Positions 45,447 through 54,150 of a stretch of 64,000 nt of DNA are shown here, piece after piece. A model generated the notes under the pieces. The model was given only the letters and a program-made list of their open reading frames with translations, was not told where the DNA came from and did no database searches. The DNA lies in assembly GCF_010671925.1 (NCBI RefSeq), contig NZ_JAAHIH010000004.1, positions 62,001 through 126,000 on the forward strand, read 5' to 3'. The number at the start of each line of letters is the position of its first letter. Within the stretch, counting starts at the first letter, position 1. The translations under genes were made by a program, and so were the position numbers. The DNA is from Moorena sp. SIOASIH. GTDB lineage: Bacteria > Cyanobacteriota > Cyanobacteriia > Cyanobacteriales > Coleofasciculaceae.

Positions 45447-45842
45447 TTATTTGTGAAAAAATTCCCGCGAAAAATCGTTAAAGCCGTTACTATCCTTGTA
45501 AATGTTATAAACTTGGAGTACTAAAACTCCTCTTTTACAGTTAGCAGCGATTGAAGTTTCCACAAAACCTCGATTATATTCGGTAATAAATCCCCCAACC
45601 ACAGGAGACGATTGATCTGAAGTAAAGGCTTGTAATTTTGCTTTTCCCCAATCATCAAGCTCAGGGCTACCTGCACTAAAAATATGAATAGTCAGTTGCC
45701 CCTCGTCAAATTCGATAATTGCTTTGGTAATATTCTCAGTCTGGGAGTTAGTATTCTTCCAGGTTCCCAATAGTTCGCTAGCATCTAGATTGATTTCTTG
45801 TTCAACAAGAGCCGGGGTAGTTTCGCTTGATGAAGGATTCAT
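45447..45842 (-). CDS. Small protein of unknown function, paralogue of the previous gene
   Basis: 131 residues, upstream partner of 45058-45414 in the same orientation, 32 bp apart, probably one transcript. See that entry for the shared pattern (LGTWKN, DDWG, FSREFF). The N-terminal 15 residues are Ser/Glu rich and not shared. Function unknown; tandem duplication is clear. Confidence 0.65.
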   Translation of the reverse strand: MNPSSSETTPALVEQEINLDASELLGTWKNTNSQTENITKAIIEFDEGQLTIHIFSAGSPELDDWGKAKLQAFTSDQSSPVVGGFITEYNRGFVETSIAANCKRGVLVLQVYNIYKDSNGFNDFSREFFHK

Positions 45843-46348
45843 TGTCTGTACTCTTTTAAGTCAAGAAATAACTTACCATGTATTAAGTAACTTTTCAATG
45901 TGGCGGGGTGACAATAGTAGCTATAAAGCAGACATAATCAAGGTCATAGCTTTCAGACCTCGCTGCTCAAATGGGAGTTTATTTTTTAATTTACTTATTA
46001 ATTTATGAAAAAAGTTCTAAAACTTGGAGTAAAAATTAGGCCAGTTGTAACCAGATCTAGCAATTCTCATACTTATCAGGTACTTTCGTCCTGGGTTTTA
46101 GGGAGCTTCCGAGCAGCCGAACAGGGAACAGGGAAAAAATCCTGTGTACCTCATTAGACTAAAAACCGCTATAAATAATAGACAATCAATCATATAATTG
46201 TAAAGTTTACTCATTGTTGTAGATTCCAGGGCTAACTACGGAACAGTTACTCCCCTACCTCCTAAAGGAACTGCAACTGAAGTCGCCGAGACATTTGTCC
46301 TCCAGTAGCTAAAGCTGAATAGTTTCCAAACTAGGGATTTTTTTTAAG
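45843..46348. other. Intergenic region with one inverted-end element
   Basis: 46058-46180 starts tagcaattctcatacttatc and ends gtgtacctcattagactaaa with gggaacaggg inside, a short copy of the TATAGC family. The other sequence is unremarkable; the promoter of the divergent genes must lie here. Confidence 0.55.
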
Positions 46349-47434
46349 ATGAACTCATTGAGATTTCACTGGCGATTAGCCGCACAAGCAAATAGGTTAG
46401 GCGTTGTATCAAAAGATGCTAAACTCCAGGCAAGTAATTCACCTGAGCAACAAGTGAATTTACCCGATATCGAGAATAATCTTTTCTTCTGCCGCCGTGC
46501 CGAAGAAATTGGTATTGATTCCCTGTTGACTGCCTTCGGCTATTACAGACCAGATCCAATTCTACTTTCCACTGCTTTAGCAATGGCAACAGAAAGGATA
46601 AAATTTATGGTTGCCTATCGACCCGGAGCAATTTCACCTACCTTGTTTGTGCAACAAATTAATACCCTTTCTGCCTTAAGCAATGGCAGAGTGAGTTTAA
46701 ATGTAATTATGGGTCATTCCCAAAAAGAGCAAGGCTACTATGGCGATTTTCTCGAACACGATCAACGTTATCAGCGAGCCGAAGAATTTTTAGAGATTTG
46801 TCAAGGGTTTTGGCAACAAAATGGCGGGTTTACTTTTAAAGGCACCTACTACCATATTGAAGAAGGGCAAGTCGGTACGCCTTTTGTGGCACCAGAGAGG
46901 AATTCCCCAGAAATCTACATCGGTGGCGGTTCGCCTGCGGCACAGGAACTCGCTGTAAAGCAAGGTAATTGTTGGTTACTTCTTTTCGATACCCCAGATA
47001 AACTGCGACCACGTGTTAAAAGCATAATTGACCAAGGAATAGAGGTTGGTCTACGTGGTTCTATAATTGCTAGACCTACTCGTCAAGAAGCCATCGAAGC
47101 TGCTTACTCTTTGATTAGTACTGGCAATAAACAATGGATTGATCAAGTATTTGTTAAGACCTCTGATTTCCAATCAATAAAATTTGCTTATCAAGAAGAA
47201 GCTGATGGTAATTGGCTTACCCCTTGGTTATGGAAGGGTGCTGTACCTGCCCATGGACCGTCTTCTATGGCCCTTGTCGGAAGCCCGATTGATATTGCTG
47301 AAGCAATCATGGAATATAAAAAGATGGGCTGCTCTCAATTCATTTTCTCTGGTTGGCCTGAACTGGAAACAATGACCTACTTTGGTAAGGAAATTTTACC
47401 TGTGGTTAGGGAGATGGAAAAAAGATCGGTGTGA
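46349..47434 (+). CDS. LLM-class flavin-dependent monooxygenase (alkanesulfonate monooxygenase SsuD-like)
   Basis: 361 residues, the standard size for SsuD-like TIM-barrel enzymes. Typical segments are RRAEEIGIDSLLTAFGYYRPDP, then AMATERIKFMVAYRPGAISP, QQINTLSALSNGRVSLNVIMG, and PEIYIGGGSPAAQELAVKQG. These bind FMNH2 and a sulfonate in SsuD/related enzymes, which release sulfite from alkanesulfonates. The reductase partner could be the FMN reductase at 40575. Exact substrate is not determined; other LLM enzymes act on different compounds. Confidence 0.82.
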   Translation: MNSLRFHWRLAAQANRLGVVSKDAKLQASNSPEQQVNLPDIENNLFFCRRAEEIGIDSLLTAFGYYRPDPILLSTALAMATERIKFMVAYRPGAISPTLFVQQINTLSALSNGRVSLNVIMGHSQKEQGYYGDFLEHDQRYQRAEEFLEICQGFWQQNGGFTFKGTYYHIEEGQVGTPFVAPERNSPEIYIGGGSPAAQELAVKQGNCWLLLFDTPDKLRPRVKSIIDQGIEVGLRGSIIARPTRQEAIEAAYSLISTGNKQWIDQVFVKTSDFQSIKFAYQEEADGNWLTPWLWKGAVPAHGPSSMALVGSPIDIAEAIMEYKKMGCSQFIFSGWPELETMTYFGKEILPVVREMEKRSV

Positions 47435-47439
47435 AGTAT

Positions 47440-47655
47440 CTCAAGGTAAGTATATGCGCTACGCGCACGCTACGCGAACAGCCGTCAGCCGTGAGCTAAA
47501 AGCTCACGCTACGCGAACAGCCGTCAGCTTATTTTATTCAAAAGCTAAGAGCTGAGAGCTGAGAGCTGAGAGCTGAGAGCTGAGAGCTGAGAGCTGAGAG
47601 CTGAGAGCTGAGAGCTGAGAGCTGATAGCTGATAGCTGATAGCTGAATGCTTACT
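47440..47655. repeat. Small dispersed repeats and gagagct heptamers in an inverted-end element
   Basis: The text gcgctacgcgcacgctacgcgaac at 47456-47480 is the same unit that interrupts tnpB at 4475. About ten gctgaga units and three gctgata units follow (47550-47645), ending in gctgaatgcttac. Confidence 0.85.
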
Positions 47656-48865
47656 TCTGTGAAGAATTAAAAAATGCCCGATCGCTTTCTTGTCCCAGTA
47701 CTTCCTGACCAATTGAGGCCAAAACGCGATCGCAATTATCATGGAGGGTATAGAAGGATAAATCGCGATAAATCCGTTCCAAAGGACTCGGTTGAATCAT
47801 AGCACGAGCGCCACACATCCGAGTACAGTGTTCCAAGGTCTCCAGTGCCAATTTTTCTGACAAATAACGAAAGCGGTTACCAGCTTCTTTGGCCTGCTGG
47901 TGTTGACCTGCTTCCCACAACCTAGCCACTTTTCGCAGCCACAAGTCCATGGTTTCAATGTTCATCATTGATTTGGCAATCCGATGCTGCACATAAGCAT
48001 CCTGTTCTCTGCCTTGCTTTTTGATATGAGCCAGGGCATAACCATAAGCGCCTTCTGCTGCTCCCAAAAATGCTGCTCCATACTGAGGAGTAAAGCGAGT
48101 TTGCCACTCTTCCAGCAAGTATTGCCCTGGATAGCCAATCAGATTTTCTTTAGGAATAAACGTGTGATCGAATTGTACGCGATAACTTACAGTTCCCCGC
48201 ATCCCAATCGGTTTCCACCAGGTTGAATCAAAGCTTACACTTGGGTCTGATAAATCACAGGCTAACATCAAAACCGAATTCGCTGGTCCATCGTTATGAC
48301 GAACAGCTCCTGTTCCGGCAGTACTCACAAACAAGATCGCCCATTGTAGCCCATCCGCTCCTGTGGCAAAGACCTTGCAACCATCAACAATATAGCCCCC
48401 CTCTACAACCTTAACTGTTGTACCAATACCACTGGTTTGCCCAGGCACTTTGGAGAGAGGTTCGCCACTCCAACCCGCCCATTTTTCCCCTCGTTGCACA
48501 ATCCCTTCAAACCAACGTTGCTTTTGAGCTTCATTAGCATTGGCAGTCAATAATACTTGTATATTCGTATGTCCTTCCCAGCAACGGGTGAACGCTAAAT
48601 CTACCTTTGCTAATTCTCGTGTCATCATCCAGAGGGTGAGGATATCACTGCTGTGACCTAACCCTAAACCACCATACTTAATCGGTACAGCCGGAGCATG
48701 AAGACCTGCATCAAACAGAGTCTCAAAGTTTTTTGCCGGGAAGGTCGCTGTCTGGTCGTATTGAGCCGCCCGAGGGGCAAACTCTTCCTGAGTGAGCTGG
48801 CTTAAATGATCCAGGAGAGCTTGTGGATCATAGACTTGCCGATCATAGAGAACAGGAGTTTGCAC
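47651..48865 (-). CDS. Acyl-CoA dehydrogenase-like flavin monooxygenase (SfnB/DszC family)
   Basis: 404 residues. The fold is ACAD: N-terminal helices, GGLGLGHSSDILTLWMMTR, a beta domain with AGWSGEPLSKVPG and GIGTTVKVVEGGYIVDGCKV, and a C-terminal helical domain with HIKKQGREQDAYVQHRIAKS. The usual ACAD catalytic Glu is not obvious, in line with SfnB/DszC-type enzymes that use reduced flavin to oxygenate sulfur or nitrogen compounds. The last bases run into the 47640 repeat, and the tail DRAFFNSSQK may have been trimmed. It is convergent with the LLM monooxygenase; a sulfur-scavenging role is plausible. Confidence 0.78.
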   Translation of the reverse strand: MQTPVLYDRQVYDPQALLDHLSQLTQEEFAPRAAQYDQTATFPAKNFETLFDAGLHAPAVPIKYGGLGLGHSSDILTLWMMTRELAKVDLAFTRCWEGHTNIQVLLTANANEAQKQRWFEGIVQRGEKWAGWSGEPLSKVPGQTSGIGTTVKVVEGGYIVDGCKVFATGADGLQWAILFVSTAGTGAVRHNDGPANSVLMLACDLSDPSVSFDSTWWKPIGMRGTVSYRVQFDHTFIPKENLIGYPGQYLLEEWQTRFTPQYGAAFLGAAEGAYGYALAHIKKQGREQDAYVQHRIAKSMMNIETMDLWLRKVARLWEAGQHQQAKEAGNRFRYLSEKLALETLEHCTRMCGARAMIQPSPLERIYRDLSFYTLHDNCDRVLASIGQEVLGQESDRAFFNSSQK

Positions 48866-49366
48866 AGTTTATTGAGTAGATGTTTTTATTCCTCACTAAT
48901 TCTAGCGGCTCGCAAACAGTAATGCATCGGCTCCCAAACAAGTTTGTTTTTGCAGGGTAATTCCAGCTATTTTGTATAAATTTTACTTGACAAAATAAAC
49001 GTTAAATGTATCAGTAATGTGACTACAGCAGTTTTGAATTGGGTGAGGTACAAATTCTTGGGTTTTAGGGAGCTTCTGAGCAGGGAGCCTGATAGCTATG
49101 AAAAACGCTGTAGACACCCCCTTTTGAATCGTAAGCATTCAGCTATCAGCTATCAGCTAAGTGATGGTAATTGTTAGCTAGATTAAAGGTAATTAAAAGT
49201 CAACAAAGAAATTGATAGAGTGTATCTCATATTTGTGAAAAAAATGGGTAGTGTCGGTCCCGATTCCCGATTCCCGACGACCGACGACCGACGACCGACG
49301 ACCGCTAATATAAAGTTTTGTAAAAAAAACTTGCCTCGAATTTGACAGCAAGTCATACTCACTATA
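48866..49366. other. 500-bp intergenic region with element fragments
   Basis: 49027-49110 is a TATAGC-family fragment (cagttttgaattgggtgagg). 49131-49170 is a half gtaagcattcagc element. 49261-49310 holds gattcccgattcccg and cgaccga repeats. No gene was seen. Confidence 0.5.
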
Positions 49367-49396
49367 GTGAACTATTCTTTGAGTAATGAATTATTT

Positions 49397-51853
49397 ATGA
49401 ACCACTTATTCCTGTTTCTACGCAGGGTACTGATTGTGTTCTTAGTGGGCACGTTTATTTCTGTAAGTACCTTTACAGGGCAAGCTGTCGCTGATGGTGA
49501 TACTCCTATACCTTTTGTGGATGAATGTCAACTTGTGACTTTAGAGTACCCCTTTGATCAGGGGGCAGATTTTAGCAATCCGACATTTATCGACGCGGAT
49601 GAAAATTCAATTCTTTTAGATGCAACTTTGGAGAGTTTCGAGTTGCAGGTAGATGACGAGACTGCAGAATCATACGATGGCTACATCTACGAGGCTACGG
49701 CTACTGAATTGCAGGAGCCCTATGATGTCGAGACCTTTGATCCAGCCTATAACCCACCAGTTATAACTGTATCTGTACCTGAGCCATGTTTTCTTGAGTC
49801 TGATGTTGGAGACCGAATAGTTTGTTTACAAGAGAAGAGTAGTATTGATGGTACTCCGTACTCCTTGATTGACCTAACCCTCAGAAATAACTTACCAGTA
49901 AGGGTTCAATTGCCGGGGCAGATACCACAAACAAAAGAAAATTTAGAGAACCAATCTCAATACACCAACATTCATTATCATGGCTTCAACATGTCACCTT
50001 TACTGGGTGGTGATGATGTTTTGGTGGAAGTTCATTCTAATGTGACACCTCCCGTTGGATTTACCCCTACAACTACAGAATATCCTGCAAGTTCTTTTCT
50101 TCCTGGTGGTTATTATCCGGGTGATCCTCCTGGAGAGTCTAATAAATATGGTTCGATAGCTGACTACCACATGGGAGTCAAGATACCAAAAGTCCATCAA
50201 TCTGGACTATTTTGGTATCACTCCCACGCCCACTCCCTTAGCGATACTCAGGTTCTGGCTGGTCTGTCTGGTGGAATGATTATCAAGGGGAGTAATTATT
50301 ATTACACCATTCTCGATCCCACCGACGGAATTCAACCCAATCCGCTCCAAATCATAGGCAATGAGCCAGAGCGGTTTTCCGTGCGTCAAAAGGTGATGCT
50401 GTTCAAGCAATTTACTGATGTTGTGGGCGAAGGGGGAAAAAGGTGTTTCCCTCTCAATGATAAAGTCAACCCACAAATAACAATTAAGCCTGGAGAGGTT
50501 CAGTTCTGGCGCATTGCCAATATAGGTGCGGATCACTACCTGAATATTGCTCTAGAATCTTTCACAGAGGATGGACAAGGGAATTTAATACCTAGTTTTG
50601 TTGAGCCCAATGGTCATCCAAATTTTTATATCTTGGCCCGTGATGCTGATTTTGTTAAACAACCAGTAGCAACTAACTCAGTTCTATTGCCACCTGCTAC
50701 TCGAGTAGAAGTTCTGGTAGTAGGAGGTGACCCAGATAGTACATATCATCTTGTTTCCGATCTTAAAACCGATTTAGCCGGTGATGAGAAAGACCATTGG
50801 GCGAGCGGGGCTCCTGGTAACGACAGAAGCTACGTGTTAGCAACTGTTAATGTAGAAGATACAGATACAGTATGCTACCAGACGGCAGCTGGGGGTGATC
50901 TTCGTCTAGGAGCTATATGCCCGGGAATTCAAACTTTAAATAATTACATCTTAAACCAGGAGGCAGTTGAATCAGACAAGCTACTGCCAACTCCTGACAC
51001 CTTAGCTAGTTTGAGTGAATGTGGCCCTGGTTCTGCTAGGATAGCAGATTTACTAAAAACATACAGAAAACGTGTAGGTAAAAAAGGTCAAGATGATGAA
51101 AAAACTCAACAATTGAAAAACTTGGCAAAGAAGTATCATATGAGCTTCAAATCCCTGTTGGACTTACTGGATAGCTCACTGTGCATAACTCCAGGGGATG
51201 CGTATTCCGATCCACTTACTCAGAAACGTTACTTCTATTTCACAAGCGGCGACGGTAAGTTTTTTCTAACAGCATTCAATGATGAGCAAAGTGCTCCTCC
51301 CAGCTTCCAAGGTCAAGTATATAATGGAAACCGGATCGATAAAATTTCTGCGGTGGGGGATATAGAAGAATGGCATTTGGTCAATGCCACTACTGCTGCC
51401 CACGTTTTCCACATACACCAGCTTGATTTCCTAGTTACTGAGGTTATTCTCCCTGAGGATCCATGCTCAGGATTGCTGCCAGGAACTGACATCTGCACCT
51501 ACAATAACTACCGAATAGTTCCAGAAGATTATGATCTGCAATTTTGTCAATCCGGTGCAGAGCTTCCTGATGGCACCAGTGATGGATACCGCTGTCAGCT
51601 AGAAACCCAGGGGTATCGGGATGTAATTAACTTACCCGGAAACAGCATCACTACAATCCGTATTCCCTTCGTAAATCCATTCATTACTGGGATATTTGTT
51701 TATCACTGCCATATCCTAAACCACGAAGATCGGGGCATGATGCATAATCTGAAAGTGGCCAATCCAAAATCCTATAAACTAGAGGATATGCTGACACTCA
51801 AGGAAGCAACCCGTATTCTAATAGATCTAATCAGGCCACGACCCCTACCCTAG
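49397..51853 (+). CDS. Multicopper oxidase, secreted, with a large insertion
   Basis: About 818 residues (ATG 49397; a GTG at 49367 is the alternative). The signal peptide is LFLFLRRVLIVFLVGTFISV ending near AVA. All four copper motifs are present: YTNIHYHGFNM (H-x-H), GLFWYHSHAHS (H-x-H), HVFHIHQLDF (H-x2-H-x-H) and VYHCHILNHEDRGMM (H-C-H-x3-H-x4-M), giving a T1 plus trinuclear site with axial Met. The protein is much longer than CotA-type oxidases (about 500), with an insertion at about 495-620 rich in Lys/Gln. Likely a bilirubin-oxidase/laccase-like or metal oxidase in the periplasm or outside the cell. Confidence 0.9.
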   Translation: MNHLFLFLRRVLIVFLVGTFISVSTFTGQAVADGDTPIPFVDECQLVTLEYPFDQGADFSNPTFIDADENSILLDATLESFELQVDDETAESYDGYIYEATATELQEPYDVETFDPAYNPPVITVSVPEPCFLESDVGDRIVCLQEKSSIDGTPYSLIDLTLRNNLPVRVQLPGQIPQTKENLENQSQYTNIHYHGFNMSPLLGGDDVLVEVHSNVTPPVGFTPTTTEYPASSFLPGGYYPGDPPGESNKYGSIADYHMGVKIPKVHQSGLFWYHSHAHSLSDTQVLAGLSGGMIIKGSNYYYTILDPTDGIQPNPLQIIGNEPERFSVRQKVMLFKQFTDVVGEGGKRCFPLNDKVNPQITIKPGEVQFWRIANIGADHYLNIALESFTEDGQGNLIPSFVEPNGHPNFYILARDADFVKQPVATNSVLLPPATRVEVLVVGGDPDSTYHLVSDLKTDLAGDEKDHWASGAPGNDRSYVLATVNVEDTDTVCYQTAAGGDLRLGAICPGIQTLNNYILNQEAVESDKLLPTPDTLASLSECGPGSARIADLLKTYRKRVGKKGQDDEKTQQLKNLAKKYHMSFKSLLDLLDSSLCITPGDAYSDPLTQKRYFYFTSGDGKFFLTAFNDEQSAPPSFQGQVYNGNRIDKISAVGDIEEWHLVNATTAAHVFHIHQLDFLVTEVILPEDPCSGLLPGTDICTYNNYRIVPEDYDLQFCQSGAELPDGTSDGYRCQLETQGYRDVINLPGNSITTIRIPFVNPFITGIFVYHCHILNHEDRGMMHNLKVANPKSYKLEDMLTLKEATRILIDLIRPRPLP

Positions 51854-51926
51854 GTAAAATAAGGGCAAAAATTTAATATCTGGAGAGGTGATTTTTAACC
51901 TCTAAATCTTCAGAGATTACACCATT

Positions 51927-51963
51927 CTAGGGACTTTGGATCCAAAGTCCCTAGGTTTTTTTT
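51927..51963 (+). terminator. Strong intrinsic terminator of the multicopper oxidase gene
   Basis: CTAGGGACTTTGGATCCAAAGTCCCTAG at 51927-51954 is a perfect 28-base palindrome (12-bp stem around GATC, positions 51927-51938 pairing with 51943-51954), followed by nine T residues. It lies 75 bases after the stop codon. Confidence 0.9.
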
Positions 51964-51979
51964 CCGATGTCTGTTACTA

Positions 51980-52291
51980 TAGAGCAGTTTTAAATTCGGT
52001 GAGGTATAAATTTTTGGGTTTTAGGGAACAGGGAGCTTCGCAGCAGGCAACAGGCAACAGGCAACAGGCAAGAGTGAGATGCACCCGATTTCAATTCAAG
52101 GGGCTGATCACTTTTCATAAGCAGTTAAATTATCGTATAAATTATCGTAATCGTATAATATCATGTCAGGATAATTACCCTTAATAAAAATCTCCCTATC
52201 TCCCTATCTCCCTATCTCCCTATCTCCCTATCTCCCCACACCTCCCACCCTCTCCTTAATTATGGGTATTCAACCCGACTTGATCTAAATT
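51980..52291. repeat. Intergenic repeats: TATAGC-family fragment, caggcaa and ctccctat repeats
   Basis: gagcagttttaaattcggtg with gaggtataaatt at about 51981 opens an element; ggcaacaggcaacag repeats follow at 52038-52070. (tatctccc)n runs from 52187 to 52240. No gene was seen. Confidence 0.7.
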
Positions 52292-53017
52292 ATGAAACCA
52301 GTCACAAAAATAGCTATTTTTACAGTACATAAAGCCGCTTCAATGTTATTGCACAGAATCACTTTAGAAGCTTGTGCTTTGACTCAAATGAAATACTATT
52401 CTGCCAATAATAAAGAGTTAACTGATAGTTTATTATATTTTCAAGACTTTAAAGTAAATTGTTGCCAGTCAGCTCTTGCTGACTTTAATTCTATAGATAC
52501 AGGGTGTATTGGCCCTATACGTCGTCCCCTAGAGATAGACTTAGATAGCTGTTTTGTAAACCTACACCTACGAGACCCCAGAGATGGTCTGAATTCAATG
52601 TTCTTTTCTTGGACAAAAACTCACGGAGGCATAAACCAATCGATTCGAGACGAGTGGCTTTCTTGGGGAATAGACAAGTTTGTGATTTCATTCAGTGATG
52701 ATTACTTTGAGAGATATGAAAAATATCTCAATCACTTCATTGGTCATCCTAGTGTTAACCTACTCAAGTATGAAGATATGGTATATAACTTTGATAGTTG
52801 GTTAACCTCCTTTCTTCAACCTTTTCAACTTTATTCAGAAGATATAAGCGGCTTGTCTAAGCAACTATCTGATCAAGTAGATCCCAAAAATGCCAAGCCC
52901 AATAGTCACATACGTAAAATCACTCCTGGAGATTTCAGAAATAATCTTAAACCTGAAACTATAGATACTCTAAATCAAAATTTTGGCCATATCCTCTCGG
53001 CATTAGACTATTTGTAA
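52292..53017 (+). CDS. Sulfotransferase-family protein, divergent
   Basis: 241 residues. The N-terminus IAIFTVHKAASMLLHRITLE aligns with the PAPS loop of Sulfotransfer_1-like proteins, with H-K-A-A-S in place of K-x-G-T/S. The second site is NLHLRDPRDGLNSMFFSW (R-D-P-R-D). LKYEDMVYNFDSWLTSFLQP is the family's L-x-Y-E-D-[ML] segment. It is separated from the main cluster by about 13 kb. Substrate unknown; the changed loop leaves PAPS binding unproved. Confidence 0.75.
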   Translation: MKPVTKIAIFTVHKAASMLLHRITLEACALTQMKYYSANNKELTDSLLYFQDFKVNCCQSALADFNSIDTGCIGPIRRPLEIDLDSCFVNLHLRDPRDGLNSMFFSWTKTHGGINQSIRDEWLSWGIDKFVISFSDDYFERYEKYLNHFIGHPSVNLLKYEDMVYNFDSWLTSFLQPFQLYSEDISGLSKQLSDQVDPKNAKPNSHIRKITPGDFRNNLKPETIDTLNQNFGHILSALDYL

Positions 53018-53118
53018 GCATTCAGCCGTCAGCTATCAGCTATCAGCTATCAGCTATCAGCTTTTGAATAAAATAAGCTGACGGCTGACGGCTGACCGCT
53101 GAGAGCTGAATGCTTACC
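53017..53118. repeat. Complete gtaagcattcagc hairpin element, about 100 bp
   Basis: The cleanest copy of the family. The left end gtaagcattcagccgtcagc runs through heptamers to an ataaaataag centre and returns through gctgacggctgacggctgac to gctgaatgcttac. The two arms can fold into one long hairpin. Confidence 0.85.
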
Positions 53119-53584
53119 AAAAATCCCCGATACCCGAAAGCCCCGTCACAAAGCGAGCGGGGATGAAGGGTCGCAGCGGTCTTTAGCCGCCGTGAAAAAG
53201 ATTTGATTTTGATTTAAAAGATTATGCTGAGTATGTTAGAGTAATGATATAACAGAAGAGGTCGAGTTCTGGTGATCATAATAGAGTTTAAGGCATACGG
53301 TAAACCCCTTCAATATCAAGCAATAGACGAAGCGATTCGGACGGTTAAGTTTATCCGTAATAGCTGTATTCGTTTATGGATGGATAATAAAGGAACAGGC
53401 AAATACGACCTTAGCAAGTACTCAAAAATACTGGCTAAAGAATTCTCTTTTGCTAATGAACTAAACTCTACTGCTCGACAAGCTGCGGCTGAAAGGGCAT
53501 GGTCATCAATTTCTCGTTTCTTTGAGAACTGCAAGAAAAAAGTACCTGGGAAGAAAGGCTATCCCCGTTTCCAGAAGCACTGTA

Positions 53585-53612
53585 GATTCGGCAAAGCCGA
53601 CGCTGCGCGAAC
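53585..53612 (+). repeat. Small dispersed repeat, in frame in the broken tnpB
   Basis: attcggcaaagccgac then gctgcgcgaac. The usual local protein reads HCRSVEYK; nine residues replace one, a net 24 bp. Confidence 0.7.
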
Positions 53613-54042
53613 GGTTGAGTATAAACAATCAGGATGGAAGCTTTCTCCTGATAAAAAGTCAATCACCTTCAGTGATAAGAAGGGAATCGGAAAGCTGAAG
53701 CTCAAAGGTACTTGGGACTTGTGGCGCTTCGACAAGAAGCAAATTAAGCGAGTCCGTATTGTCAAGAGGGCGGATGGTTACTACGTTCAATTTTGCGTCT
53801 CTGTCGATGTAAAAGAACAATTAGACCCCGCCGATGCCACTATAGGATTAGATGTAGGACTAAAAGATTTCTACACCGATTCTAGAGGAAGTACAGAACC
53901 AAATCCTCGTTTTTATAGGTCTGGGGAAAAACGATTAAAGTTTTATCAACGCCGGGTTTCCCGGAAAAAGAAAGGCTCATCTAACCGTAGGAAAGCCGTT
54001 AACAGATTAGGTAGACAGCACCTTAAAATAAGTAGGCAGCGT

Positions 54043-54069
54043 GTTGGCGTAGCCTGCGCGTAGCGCATA
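54043..54069 (+). repeat. Small dispersed repeat carrying a stop codon
   Basis: gttggcgtagcctgcgcg then tagcgcata stands where the family has one Lys codon (RQRKEHAKRL), a net 24 bp. Its TAG ends the reading frame. Similar text (agcctgcgcgtagctcatat) is at about 59648. Confidence 0.75.
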
Positions 54070-54126
54070 GAACATGCAAAGAGACTTGCACGTTGCGTAA
54101 TCCAGTCTAACGACTTGGTCGCCTAC

Positions 54127-54150
54127 GTTCGCGCAGCGTGCCGTAAGGCA
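54127..54150 (+). repeat. Small dispersed repeat causing a frameshift
   Basis: gttcgcgcagcgtgcc then gtaaggca follows the Tyr codon of the VAYEDLRVKNL segment. Two original bases are lost, net +22. Confidence 0.7.

Noticed and set aside
51936..52184. 82-codon frame after the multicopper oxidase
   Set aside because: It starts inside the terminator palindrome and runs through caggcaa repeats.
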